Source of the DNA: Anisodus tanguticus
Lineage: Eukaryota > Streptophyta > Magnoliopsida > Solanales > Solanaceae
Direction: 5' to 3'
Assembly: GCA_034509755.1 (NCBI GenBank)
Contig: CM067541.1
Location: forward strand, 9,164,001 to 9,228,000
DNA length: 64,000 nucleotides
In this document: in pieces, positions 35,391-46,649 of the stretch
Position numbering within the stretch: the first letter of the stretch is position 1
Layout of the letters: the number at the start of each line of letters is the position of its first letter
Notes under the pieces: generated by a model
What the model was told of the DNA's origin: nothing
Databases searched by the model: none
The model's input: only the letters and a program-made list of their open reading frames with translations
Program-made: the position numbers and the translations under genes

Positions 35391-38300
35391 CGCTACTAGA
35401 AAAATGCAAATTATATGGGGAATATCTTGAGAATTATAAAGGAACATTCACAGGTAATTTAGTTTTATGGAAATTTTCTTGCGAAAAAAAATTTAATGGT
35501 AAAACCTTCATGGGTAATTATTACATATGGATTTATATTTTCTCAGATAAATTACATGGGGAATGTTAATCCGCATGTAATTACTTGGGGAATTTTTGCA
35601 AAAAATATAAAAAATTAGCAAGAAATTTTGGTGAAAAAGGAAAATTTTCTTGCGAATTTTATTAGGAAATCCGAAGGTAATTCTTCATGAAAATTTCAAT
35701 TAAATCTGTAAGAACTTTTAGGCAAAAATAAAATTATATTCAACGTATTTTTATTCTCCAATTTGCAAATTTCTTATCACAATGGTCATCAAAACAACTA
35801 TTTCGCCCTACTGTACACATATTCATATTTCAACTCAAATTTACGTTAAACACTTAATAAATTATCACTATCATTTTAATTATTAATTAACAAAATTAAA
35901 TTACGCGTGCTAATTATAGTTGGTGGTTAACAAATTAAATTGAAGATTCCGCATATAGAAGTAAATGGAGACACACACAAGACGTACACCGCAAAAATTG
36001 CCGATTACATGTTATAAAGTGCTCAGGCAAATGTTTTGTAGCCGATGTGGTACAGTGATGTCCAGTTATCCGCTACCGTCATTTTCATAAGAATTTTCCA
36101 TTCACTATTTCTTTTCTGATTCTTTTATATGCCTTGAACAATATATTAAAATTTTCTTTTATATGAGAAATTTAATTAAATATATTGTACTCCCCTGTTA
36201 AGGGAGTAAATGCTGTAATATTATTTCTCAGTTCTATCAATAAATACAAGATCTAATTATTGTATTAATAGTAATTAAGATGTCGTTTGAAAATAGAATC
36301 AGAAGATTACCTGATACTTAAGTGATATTTATAAATGTTACTTAATATATAGACTTAAGTAAGATATTATAATTGAATTACATTATTTCTAATGTATATT
36401 TAAAAAAGTAGCATATACAAAGTCGGAAATACAATTAAAAATTAGTTACATCATTTTAATAATAAATGCAACTTAATCTTTCTTGATTTAAAAATTTAAA
36501 TCTTCAATTATACACACTTTAATATATTTTTGATATTATCCGAAAAATACCACATGTGATCGTTTCTTAGCTTTGTTATATCATTTTATATCAACCATAT
36601 AAAATTATTAATTATCAACAAAATTATGACAATTATTTTGTTAATGAATTACTCCCTTCTTCCCAATTTATATGGTTAGTGTTGGATATGTAAAGCAGTA
36701 CGGAAAGTAAATAAATATTACAAGTGTTCGAAAGGATAAACAAATAGCCAATATTCAGAACTGCCGCAAGGTTGTTGAGTCTTGAATCTTGATAACCCGA
36801 AATCAAGAAACACTAAATCTGAATTGTTACAATCGTATTTGAGTCGAGAGATAGCTCTCTGTCTTTAAGACAAGATTGCCCCGTATATATGCTTTTACGT
36901 TAACAGGCAATAGTCTCCCAAGATAAAACAACAACTAATCAACACTACAAAGCAAATAGGTTGATTCTGACGAAGAAAACAAACACGAAACGACTTGCTG
37001 AAGAATGGAAAAGAAAGGAAGAGTTTTCTGTTTTTGTCCACTGTTTGTGCTCACGTTTTGGACTGATCTGTTTCTCTCTTCTGTTTGTCTCTGTGTAGTA
37101 TATAGTAGTCTCAACAATTGAGCCAAAAGGCTTCAATATATGGCATAAGGGGAGGGACTTCTCAATTGTCAAGTAATGGATGTTTATGGCCATTAGTGAG
37201 GGAGTTAATTAGCCAAGTAATTGCTGATTTAATGTGCAACATAAATGAGTTTTTAGGGAGGAGATTAAGTGCAGATTAATGGAGTTTTAACGCTCCAAAA
37301 ATCAACCCAAACGGCAGGCAGAAACTTTCTGCCTTCCGTCGTTCCCAATTTCATCTTTCAAGAAACTCCAAGGACCAAACTGTAAATATTAAGCAATTTG
37401 GGGGTCCAAAGAGATAATATCAGAAGAAGCCCGAGACCCGAGACCCGAGCCCAGATGGGACGGGCGACGGCGGCGCGCGTGTGGACTTAGCCTTGAACCC
37501 AAGCACATCTAGGTCCTCCCTCCTTCAAACACATGGGTTACCCCTTGGGGTCCCAAACCCTTAGCCAATTTTGAGACTTATAAAGAGAACAATTCTTCAT
37601 TTTTCCACCGATGTGGTAGATTTGTCCCACACCATATTTCCATGCCTCAAACACCTTACTTCGTGGACCAATATCTCTTTCATTTCTCAACGAAATTTGA
37701 CGATCCTTGGCCCTACGGTCATCTACTCACTTAGTAGATTATGCACGTGTGAAGAGACAAAGCCTCCAACATGCGGAACCCTAGTGTTTAAGTCATTAAA
37801 TATGGGTGGACGCACCTCCCCACCAAAGGCAAATTTCCAACAGTTAGAAATCATTTCATTACGGGTAAAGTGAGAAGTCCAAAACTAAATAGTTCCTAAA
37901 ATATATAAATATGGACATTCTTTTTGCACACATCGGAAAAGGAAAATGTTCCACGTAAAATGGGATAGAAAAAATAGTACCGGACGTCCAAAAAATATTA
38001 ATATCAACCATACCATGCCTAATGAGATGTAATTTTCAATCCAAACAAATTTCACATCATTGATTTTTATATGGAACCAACATATTAATTAAAATTACAT
38101 AATAGATAAAACCAATATTGAAAGGACGTTATTTGAATATTAACTTTTATTAGTTGTAGGTTAATTGTAAATTATTTAATTTGCATACAATCACTAATAT
38201 TTGTAACTTGTAAAAAAAATATCATTCTTTATATCTCTAATAAATAAATTAAATTCCCAAGTAATTTCATAGGTAATAAAATTCACATGTAAATTTCCAA

Positions 38301-38480
38301 GTAATAATCTCAGCTAAATTCGTAGCAACAAAATCCCCAAATAATTTCCTAGGTAGTAAAATGTCTAAGTAAATCTCCAGCTAAATTCGAAACAACAAAA
38401 TCCCCAAGTAATTCCCTAAGTAATAAAATCTCAAGTAATTCCTCAAAAAATAATCCCTAGGTATATTCGCAAATATCGTT
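35391..38480. mobile_element. CACTA (En/Spm)-like element, non-coding, split by a solo LTR
   Basis: The left end CGCTACTAGAAAAATGC at 35391 is one base from the CACTA terminus. Subterminal motifs CCCCAAGTAATT recur in inverse orientation at both sides: as AATTACTTGGGG at 35578-35590, and several times directly at 38250-38440 (CCAAGTAATTTC, CCCCAAATAATTTCC, CCCCAAGTAATTCC). The right terminus is not clean; CTCGGTAGTCT at about 38558-38567 could be its diverged end. Without the nested LTR the element is about 1.9 kb and has no transposase. Confidence 0.55.
36675..37847 (-). mobile_element. Solo LTR (family A), minus orientation, 5-bp target-site duplication
   Basis: LTR 36680-37842 (1163 bp) with inverted ends TGTTGGAAAT and ATATCCAACA, flanked by GTTAG at 36675-36679 and 37843-37847. 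It matches the LTR copies at 40885-41947 and 60437-61636, including TTTGGGACCCCAAGGGG and the polypyrimidine/CGCGCGCC segment. No internal domains adjoin it, so it formed by LTR-LTR recombination. The reverse transcriptase class of the parent element is not visible here. Confidence 0.88.
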
Positions 38481-38652
38481 GATCAAATACTGATATGTTC
38501 CGGAGATAATAATATTGATCAAATACTGATAACTCGTAGGAAAATCCCTAGGAAATTCTCGGTAGTCTATTTATAAGCAGAACAACACTTCAAGATGTTC
38601 TGGAGATAATAATATTGATTAAATACTGATATGTTTCACTTTTAACCAAATA
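38478..38652 (+). repeat. Direct repeat R, copy 1
   Basis: About 175 bp starting TTGATCAAATACTGATATG and ending TTTCACTTTTAACCAAAT. A close copy lies at 40487-40660 and a partial diverged one at about 46545-46625. The motif GGAGATAATAATATTGAT(C/T)AA occurs twice within each full copy. Its origin is unclear; it may be an LTR piece. Confidence 0.8.
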
Positions 38653-40486
38653 AATATTATTAGCAAGTGTACAATATTTATATTTATCATATTTAGTGTT
38701 ATTTAATCATGGTAGAATTAGGATCTCTTGTTGTATAAGGATTCACATTGTACACCTATATATATTTTGTATCAATGAGAAAGGCTCCCTAAGAGAGATT
38801 AATACAATCTTACATGGTATCAGAAGCCTAGACCCTATTTCAGACAATAACCCCCCCCCCCCCTTTTCTTTTCTCGAAGCTTGGTCCGCAGAAGACATCA
38901 ATTACCTTGTCTCCTCCCTGCAACATTGTCCTTTCCCAAGAATCTTCTTTCTATTTCTATTTTAAGAGAAATCATGCTTTTTCTGTTTTCTGTTTATGCT
39001 TTCATCCATTCTCCACTGCCCGAGAATCAATACAGCACAAAGGAAATCATATTTTCTACTTTCTTCCAATGACCGTGAAAGAAAACATATTGAATACTTT
39101 TTCTGCTTTCTATTTTCTTTCTTTCTCCTTACCCGACAATAATTAAAAAAAATTCCTTTACCCAAGAACAAATCAATGACTTCCTTGACCCGCCAACAAC
39201 CCGATAATGCGTGGTATATGGATACGGGCGCCACGTCTCATCTCAACAATAATTCAGGTAATCTTCCACAGCTGCGCCAGTTACCAACTCCACAATCTAT
39301 TATGGTCGATAGTGGTCATCGCATTTCAATTCAAGGATTTGGCCACACCCTTACCCCACCACCGCATCCTCATTTCTCTCTTAAAAACGTCTTTTATGCC
39401 CCAAACATCATCAAAAATCTAATTTGTGTCAGAAAATTTGCCACCGATAATTCCGTCTCAATTAACTTTGATCCGTTTGGATTTTCCGTAACGGACCTCC
39501 GTACCGGGAAACTCCTTACGCGATGCAATAGTGAGGGGGACCTATATCCGTTTCTACCCACATCCGCTGCTAGTGTCACTCCTCCCACAGTTCTAACAAC
39601 CATATCTCCCTCAACGTGACATAGTAGAGTTGGTCATCCGGGTTCTCACATTTTTGATTCTCTTATAAACTGAAATTTAATCAAATGTAACAAAGAAAAC
39701 CTTTCTCATAGTTGCTCCTCTTGTCAGTTAGGGAAACACGTTAGACTACCATTTACAACTTCTATGAGTACTACTTTCTCTCCCTTCGATATTTTTAACA
39801 ATTGATAGTAAAACAAATTATTTATAATGCCTAAGAAGTAAATCTTTTGGAAATCATTGAATTGCAAATTAAAAGATAAACTTATTTGTATGATTGCTAA
39901 AGCGAATAAAAGATGACCAAAGTTGTTTAGAAAATTTTGAACATGCATCACGAGCCTAAAATAAATAACTAGCGAATGATTTCTAAGTTTGAATTAACCG
40001 AGCCTACGAATGGATAAACTAGCGACGGGTTTCAAGTCTTAAACTACCATATGAATTAATTCTAGGTTTGCCTATTCTAAGCGTTTCAATAATTACATAA
40101 GTACAAGAAATAATATTACAATACAGAGCAAAATAAAGCTGAATTTAAAGAAAGTAAAAACAACAAAATAAATAAACTTCGAGGAGTATCTGCCTTCATT
40201 GACTTTGTTCTTTGCAAGCTGTCAAGAACAAACGGTTAGAAATGCATGTTAATAATATGATTCATACCCTCTTTTTTCATGCGTCTCTCCCTCCTAACTT
40301 TTGGGTATATGCGCTAAAAACGGTAGAACACATTGTCAACATTTTACCTACCCGTGCGATTCAAAATAGGACACCCACCGAAATTCTCTACCGTCAGATC
40401 CCTACCTATGACCATCTTAGAAGTTTCGATTGTCTATGTTACCCTAATCTGACATTCACGGCCCCACAGATTGACACCCCGATCTG
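38653..40486 (+). pseudogene. Truncated copia retrotransposon
   Basis: Partial LTR to 38814, then primer-binding site TGGTATCAGAAGC at 38815 and a run of 14 C. Gag is missing. A protease with intact WYMDTGATSHL and the GAG-pre-integrase segment are at 39176-39619. Integrase is cut near 39790, replaced by about 415 bp of unrelated AT-rich DNA, and resumes at 40212-40487 with HASLPPNFWVYALKTVEHIV. No reverse transcriptase follows. It lies between the two full copies of direct repeat R and belongs to a different copia lineage from the 23-28 kb element. Confidence 0.75.
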
Positions 40487-40660
40487 ATCAAATACTGATA
40501 TGTTCTGGAGATAATAATATTGATCAAATACTAATAACTCGTAGGAAAATCCCCAGGAAATTCTCGGCAGTCTATTTATAAGCAGAACAACCCTTCAAGA
40601 TGTTCCGGAGATAATAATATTGATCAAATACTGATATGTTTCACTTTTAACCAAATGAAT
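40487..40660 (+). repeat. Direct repeat R, copy 2
   Basis: Nearly identical to 38478-38652, with a handful of substitutions such as CTCGGCAGTC against CTCGGTAGTC. It directly abuts the end of the copia integrase fragment. Confidence 0.8.
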
Positions 40661-40879
40661 ACATAAAAGGAGAAATTATGAATTGATCTTCCGAACTCTC
40701 TCCATACAATTGTAAGAGAAAATGAATACTATAGACTATACTATACTAGAATAAATATGGAATTTAGGTAGAGAGATGAATTAATTGAGTTGTCCGTTAG
40801 TAGTAGCAACTCAATTCAGAATAACATTATACACTAACACTAATATGATACAATTCTCACACCTAAATTTCTCTGTGCA

Positions 40880-41952
40880 AATTCTGTTGGAAATTTGCCT
40901 TTGGCGGGAGTTGCGACCGACCAACTTTAACGGCTTAAACACTAGTGTAACGTATGTTGGAGAATCCGGTTCTTCACACATGCATGATCTACTAAGTACG
41001 TAGATAACCGTAGGGCCAAGAATCGTCAAATTTCATTGAGAAATGAAAGAGATATTGGTTCACGAAGTAAGGTGTTTGAAGCATGGAAAGTGTGGTATTG
41101 TGTGTAATTCTCCCACATCGGTAGAGGAAGAAAGAATTGTTGTGTATATAAGATTCGAAATTGGTTTGGGGTTTGGGACCCCAAGGGGTATCCCATGTGT
41201 TTAAAGGAGGGAGGACCTAGATGTGCTTCGGTTCGAGGAAAGACCACACGCGCGCCGCCCGTCCGGTCCGGTCCGGTCCGGTTCCGGGGTCTTGGGATAT
41301 TATCTTTTTGGGCCAGAAAACTTTGCCAGAAGTACAGTTTGATCCCAGAAGTTTCAGATATACAGTTTGGACCAGAATTCTTTCAGATGTGCAGTTTGGT
41401 CCCTGAAGTTTCAAGATGTACAGTTTGGTCCCTGAAGTTTTCAGAAAATTGGAATTTCGACGGTCAAATCAGAAACGTCCAAGCTCTCAATTCAGCCATT
41501 TATTTTGGCTGAATTACTCCTCCTATAATGGCCAAAACAGTTGGTCTTTCACCATTTATGTTGGTGACTTTACTACCTCCATAATGGCCATTATTTGGCT
41601 ATTATGGAGGCGAGTTTTCAGCCCCTCCCTCACCTATATAAACACACCCTTACACCATTGTTGAGTACCACAAAGAGCAGAAAAATAACAGTTCATAAAG
41701 CTCACGAAAATACACAACAAAAACAGTTTTCTTCCTACAACTTCCAAGCATCATTTCGTTACTCAATATTCTTCACGGTAGCTCTTGAGTTTCCTTTGCT
41801 CAAGGGTTCCATTGCTGTTTTATCTTGGGAGACAAATTGTCCAGGACGTATAAAGGATACATACGGGGCAATATTGTCTTAAGGACAGAGTGCCACACTC
41901 GACTCAAGATAAACCAGTTTCCATTTTTTCGTTTTCAACAAAAAACAAATTC
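40880..41952 (+). mobile_element. Solo LTR (family A) inserted in the end of an EF-hand gene
   Basis: LTR 40885-41947, starting TGTTGGAAATTTGCC and ending CA, flanked by AATTC at 40880-40884 and 41948-41952. It is the same family as 36680-37842 and 60437-61636 but lacks the last 150-200 bp of those copies. Promoter-like TCACCTATATAAACACACC lies near 41629. Comparison with the uninterrupted duplicate at 47940-48010 confirms the insertion point. Confidence 0.88.
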
Positions 41953-42207
41953 AACAAGGTTGTTGAATTCATTCTCATCAATATATCCATTACTATTAGA
42001 ATCTGCAGCTTTTATGCCACGTCTGACATTTAGCCCGCTGAACCAACCGCCGCCATTTGCCCTTAATGCCTCTCGAAGTTCTTCTTTGCTTATTTTCCCA
42101 TCTTTGTTTGTATCAAATCTCTTTAGCCATTTCTTGAATTCTTGCAAACTCATTTCAAGTTTTCCATCACTTGCAACATTTCTTCTATAAGTATTCTTCA
42201 ACGCCAT
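41935..42207 (-). CDS. Small EF-hand protein, left duplicate, C-terminus replaced by LTR sequence
   Basis: 90 residues. Two EF-hand loops are intact: DTNKDGKISKEE (about 32-43) and DSNSNGYIDENE (about 69-80), as in small calmodulin-like proteins that bind Ca2+ in plant signalling. The N-terminus MALKNTYRRNVASDGK is the same as in the right duplicate except for a few later substitutions. The last shared residues are FNNLVEF. The solo LTR at 40885-41947 then supplies VFC and a stop, in place of the AQRNLGVR tail of the duplicate. A copia element starts 35 bp upstream of the ATG, so expression is probably altered. Whether it still makes protein is unknown; it could be a pseudogene in progress. 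Confidence 0.78.
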   Translation of the reverse strand: MALKNTYRRNVASDGKLEMSLQEFKKWLKRFDTNKDGKISKEELREALRANGGGWFSGLNVRRGIKAADSNSNGYIDENEFNNLVEFVFC

Positions 42208-42236
42208 TTTTAATCAAATGACAGCAAATGATTATC

Positions 42237-43829
42237 TGAATTGTTAAATATATGGTATCCCGTGATATACATATATGGTATATCACGGTTTTGGTCAAGT
42301 TTAGTGTACACGGTTTTGGTTAAGTTTTGTCCATAATTAGAATTGCATATTTACCATAATTATAGGATTCTTGTACAAGTATAATAGGGTTTTGTGATTA
42401 GAATAGGAATAAATTTTTTCTATTATGGAAATTGTAAATTATATATATACTCATCATGTCTGTTTGTTGAAGAAGTCCTTGTATGAGCTTAAGCAGTCTC
42501 CACGAGCTTGGTATAAGAGGTTTGCAAATTATGTTTCGACTATTGGGTTATCTCAAAGCAGGTTTGATAATTCATTGTTCATATATCGTCGTGGTTCTTC
42601 CGTGACTTATATACTCTTATATGTGAATGATATTATCTTGACTGCCTCTTCTGATACACTACGCCAGTCTATCATGACGATGCTCAGGTCTGAGTTTGTT
42701 ATGAAAGACTTGGGGCCCTTGAGTTATTTTTTGGGGATTGATGTCACTCGTCATGCAGGTGGGTTGTTCTTATCTCAGAGGAAGTATGCAACTGAGATCA
42801 TTGAGAGGGCTGGGATGTCATCCTGTAAGTCCACTTCCACTCCGGTTGATACTAAACCCTAGTTGGGTGTTGTAGCTGGCTCGCCTTATGAAGATCCGAC
42901 CCGCTATCGCAGTCTTGCAGGGGCCCTTCAGTATCTTACCTTCACGAGACCAGATATACGTATGTCGTACAACAAATGTGTTTGTTTATGCATGATCCCA
43001 GGGTTGAACACATGAATGCACTCAAACACATTATTCGGTACATCCAGGGGACGCTTGACTATGGCTTACATTTATATCCGTCGTCGACATCTACACTTGT
43101 CTCGTATACAAATGCTGATTGGGGTGACTGTCCGGACACCAAACGGTCTACGTCTGGCTATTGCATGTTTTTTGATAATAACTTGGTCTCATGGTCTGCA
43201 AAGCGTCAATCGATATTGTCATGCTCTAGTGCAGAGGCCGAGTATCGAGGGGTAGCCAATGTGGTCTCTGAATCCTGTTGGTTACGTAATCTTCTTTTGG
43301 ACCTTCATTGTCCTATTCAGAAAGCTACCTTGGTTTATTATGATAATGTTAGTGCCATCTACCTTTCTGGTAATCCGGTTCAGCACCAGCGCACTAAACA
43401 CATCGAGATGAACATTCACTTTGTTCTCGAAAAAGTAGCTCGTGGACAAGTACGCGTCTGCCATGTCCCTTCCAGGTATCAAATTGGAGACATCTTTACA
43501 AATGGGCTTCCCTCGGTCCTTTTTGAAGATTTTAGGGACAATCTCAGCGTACGAAGACCACCCGCTATGACTGCGGGTGTGTGTTAAATATATGGTATCC
43601 CATGATATACATACATGGTATATCACGGTTTTGGTCAAGTTTAGTGTACACGATTTTGGTTAAGTTCTGTCCATAATTAGAATTGTATACTTACCATAAT
43701 TATAAGATTTTTGTACAAGTAGATTATGGGGTTTTGTGATTAGAATAGGAATATGATTTTTCTATTATGGAAATTGTAAATTATATATATACTCTTTCAT
43801 TAATGAAAATAATCAAGGGATTATTGAAT
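42237..43829 (+). mobile_element. Internally deleted copia element in the promoter of the left EF-hand gene
   Basis: Flanked by TGAAT at 42237-42241 and 43825-43829. The left LTR (42242-42452) starts TGTTAAATATATGG and breaks off at ATATATACTC, joining directly to reverse transcriptase sequence. The right LTR (43582-43824) is more complete. The interior keeps only the end of reverse transcriptase and RNase H. The right duplicate near 48270 shows the empty site, confirming the insertion. Confidence 0.88.
42455..43587 (+). pseudogene. copia reverse transcriptase / RNase H remnant
   Basis: Frames at 42425-42862 and 42976-43587, separated by a stop and a frameshift. The reverse transcriptase part starts at HHVCLLKKSLYELKQSPRAW. 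The catalytic YVDD box reads YVND, so an essential aspartate is lost. RNase H keeps YTNADWGDCPDTKRSTSG, AEAEYRG and a YYDN in place of YCDN. The end AMTAGVC adjoins the LTR, as in the 23-28 kb element, to which it is closely related. Confidence 0.88.
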
Positions 43830-43949
43830 ACATGTTTGCTTTATTGTTAGACATATTGAGAAGACGATCAAATTTATAGTAGTATGATTGTAGTAATTAA
43901 ATTAATTAGCGGACATATTAGAACCGAAAGCTATGTATGTACATTAACT

Positions 43950-45150
43950 CGAATAAGAATCAATGATTAATTATGGTTGCAAAAACGTGTAAAAGTGAGA
44001 CGAAAAGCTATAAGGGGTTATTGTTTGGTTTCAAAATTAAACGGCGGTTCTGAATGGGATCTAAGAATTTGTCTGTTAAAGACTAAACAACTGTATATAT
44101 ACTTCCATTATCTAACAGAGATGCTTATATAATACTCCTTATAGTATATCTTTTGCATGGTTGCTTTAGTTTAATTTATCAAGAGTTGTATATAACTATG
44201 AGTGGCCAATATCGCAATATCTAAAACATCACCAGCCTCCACCTTAGACGTATACTCGACAACTTGGTTGGTTCTTTGATTTATACTTTTTGGGCGGGAG
44301 CAAACTATCTCTTTTAGATTGATTAATAACGAGAGGAACTAAAGTAATACTAGTATATAGTAATTAAATAAATAAAATGTGTGGTCATTTTATCACTTTA
44401 ACTTTTTTGATGAGATAATACGTTCCAACATGATATCGGAGTAGATAATGGTCCTAAATTTGAGGCTCATAGCCACCCTTTATAAAGAGTTTTCACCTGG
44501 TTAACTCATAACAAAAAAATTAAACCCTCGCATGAAAAAAAGTTAAAAAATATAATTAAGTAAATAAATATTTGTCTTTTAACCGTTTAAACTTTTAGCG
44601 TTCGGGATATATTCACTATAAAAAATTATAGTTAGCTACGATCTTCGTCGCTAGATAGAAGCAACGAATTTTATTGTTTAGCTATATAATTTATCGATTG
44701 CTAATTCCAAATCTTTAGTAGTGATTGAGGAAGTTACCCCGCCTACAAGTACTCTTTTTATGTTAAATGCATAACTCCAGTTGTCATTTCTTCCCTTGTC
44801 AAGAAGTGGTGCATGCAATCCAATATTATGGTCCTAAAACGTGTAAAACGAGAAGAAAGCCGTCAGGGGTCATCTTTTTCTTTGAAACAACAGTTATGAA
44901 TCTTATCTAATACAAGAAATTAATTTGCGTGTTTATATAGAGTAAAATAGTTGTACATAAATATACTCCCATTATTTAATAGAGATACTAATGTAGTACA
45001 ATCACTTTGCATGCATGGTTGCTTTAGTACTTTTACAAGAATTGTTAATTTATACATAATACATCCATGAATGTGGATAGAGTGATACAACTAAAATCAG
45101 CAATTAAGATTGATTAATAATTAGAGAAAAGTAATCAACAGTTCCTGTGG
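43950..45150 (-). repeat. Duplicated upstream region of the left EF-hand gene
   Basis: It matches 48385-49460 upstream of the right EF-hand gene. Landmarks shared in order are ATTAATTATGGT, CAAAAACGTGTAAAAG, CTATAAGGGGTTAT, GTCTGTTAAAGACTAAACAA, ATCTAACAGAGAT and TTTTGCATGG. Each region also contains an internal second copy of the same landmarks, here at about 44815-45130, so an older tandem duplication preceded the larger one. No coding region. Confidence 0.7.
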
Positions 45151-45422
45151 CTAAAGCTGCCTGCTGGATAGTGGAATCTAGCTGCACCTCACTTTATCTT
45201 GTTAATGTTAGGTTAAATACATAGCTTCGAACTAGACATTTTAAAATTGTTGATCAGTTTCGAACTTTCGATGTTCATGATTAACAAATTAATGTAATGG
45301 TAATGTATGAGATGGTTATTAGCGAAGAATGTAGTCCTGTACTCCTGTTATATGAGTTGTTTGATAGAAGTGTTGCATAATAAAGTTAAATTAGGAGTCA
45401 CTTTTTCACGTAGTTAAATGAT

Positions 45423-45675
45423 AGAGTTAGTAGGGCCGTCTCAAACATTTTGGGACCCTGTTCTAAGTCGTAAAAGTGGGCCCTTAATATAAGTAAATAT
45501 ATGATTTCAATAATTAGATTGGGCTAAGACCTGTGAATTATGGGCCTTTACAGTAAATTTTGGCTAATACTACTTAATAAAAAATGGAAAAAAGGGCCCC
45601 TAAATTTTTTCGTTTTTCGGGGGCTCTGTGCGGTAGCACAGCTTTCACGGGCCCAAAGACGCCCCTGAGAGTTAG
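45423..45675. mobile_element. Non-autonomous hAT-type MITE
   Basis: The 8-bp duplication AGAGTTAG at 45423-45430 and 45668-45675 flanks 237 bp. Termini TAGGGCCGTC and, inverted, CAGGGGCGTC match imperfectly and fit hAT ends. The interior contains GGGCCC motifs and a short hairpin GTGCGGTAGCAC. Non-coding. Confidence 0.75.
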
Positions 45676-46640
45676 CTAGAAGTGTTGTTATAGTCGAGAG
45701 ATTGTAGGCGTTGAAGGGGCTAAAGGAAGTTTCTTAGGTTATAGAATTGTAACATGAATTCGCCCATTTGTTTTAGTGGAGTTTGAGTTGAAATCCTACA
45801 TAGTGCTAGTGATTTTCTCACTTGAGCAATGAGGTTTTCCCGAAGATTTCAAGTCTTATTTATTTCCACAATATATTCTCTGATTTAGTTATTTGAACCA
45901 ACACAGAGAACCGGTTCCATGTACCTAAGTTCAACAGGTTATAACTCGAGATAGGCAAAATTTTAAGAGGTTCAAAACACAATTTACCCTCTGGTGTGGT
46001 AAGTTCAAGACACAATTTACCCTCTGGTGTGCTAATTAAACTAATAATGATTGGTATCAGACTGAGTTCACTGCTAGGAAATTATGAAGGACAATCCATC
46101 ACAAGTTGAACACATATTCTGTTTTATTAAATCTGCTGAAGGATACAGAAAAGTAACATATTGTGAATCAAAATAAGCTGAAGGAACAAAACAGACTGTC
46201 TTACAGGCTATTTCTATGGTCTTAGAAACTATGGAGGAAGGAGATGAAAAAGGAAAGACATATGCTATTGATCCTGGTGAAGTATGCAGAATAATTGATT
46301 TGAGGTACCAATTTAGAGTTAGTTGTGGATCCAAATTCAGATGACATGATCTCAGAGGACCAAGAAGCTACCTCACAATTAAGCTGATGAGAAGCTGTTT
46401 TTTTTTCTTTTCATTTTTCTAATTGTTTAATGACTAAATGATGTGATGCTAAACAAGCATTCATCTTTACATTGTTTGCTCTTTTCCTATGCATTTTAAT
46501 TAGTAACTTTACTTGAGAGCTATTTACATGTATGTTTCTCAATTCTCAGTAGTCTATATATAAACAGAACAACTCTGTAAGATTTTCTGAAGACAATATT
46601 GATCAAATACTGATGTTTTTCACTTCCTCATTTGTTCGCA
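45676..46640. other. Intergenic, no recognised gene
   Basis: The 20-bp phrase around TTCAAGACACAATTTACCCT is repeated at about 45972 and 46007 (unit about 35 bp). A minus-strand frame at 46074-46334 resembles copia gag linker remnants but is not convincing. 46545-46625 is a partial, diverged copy of direct repeat R. Confidence 0.45.
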
Positions 46641-46649
46641 CCTAATGGT

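Noticed and set aside
38696..39146. Overlapping plus-strand frames near the 14-C run
   Set aside because: They cover a copia primer-binding site and untranslated leader, with no gag-like residues.
41195..41664. Reading frames repeated at 41.2 and 60.8 kb
   Set aside because: Both are inside solo LTR copies and differ in frame around the short tandem array, so they are not conserved genes.
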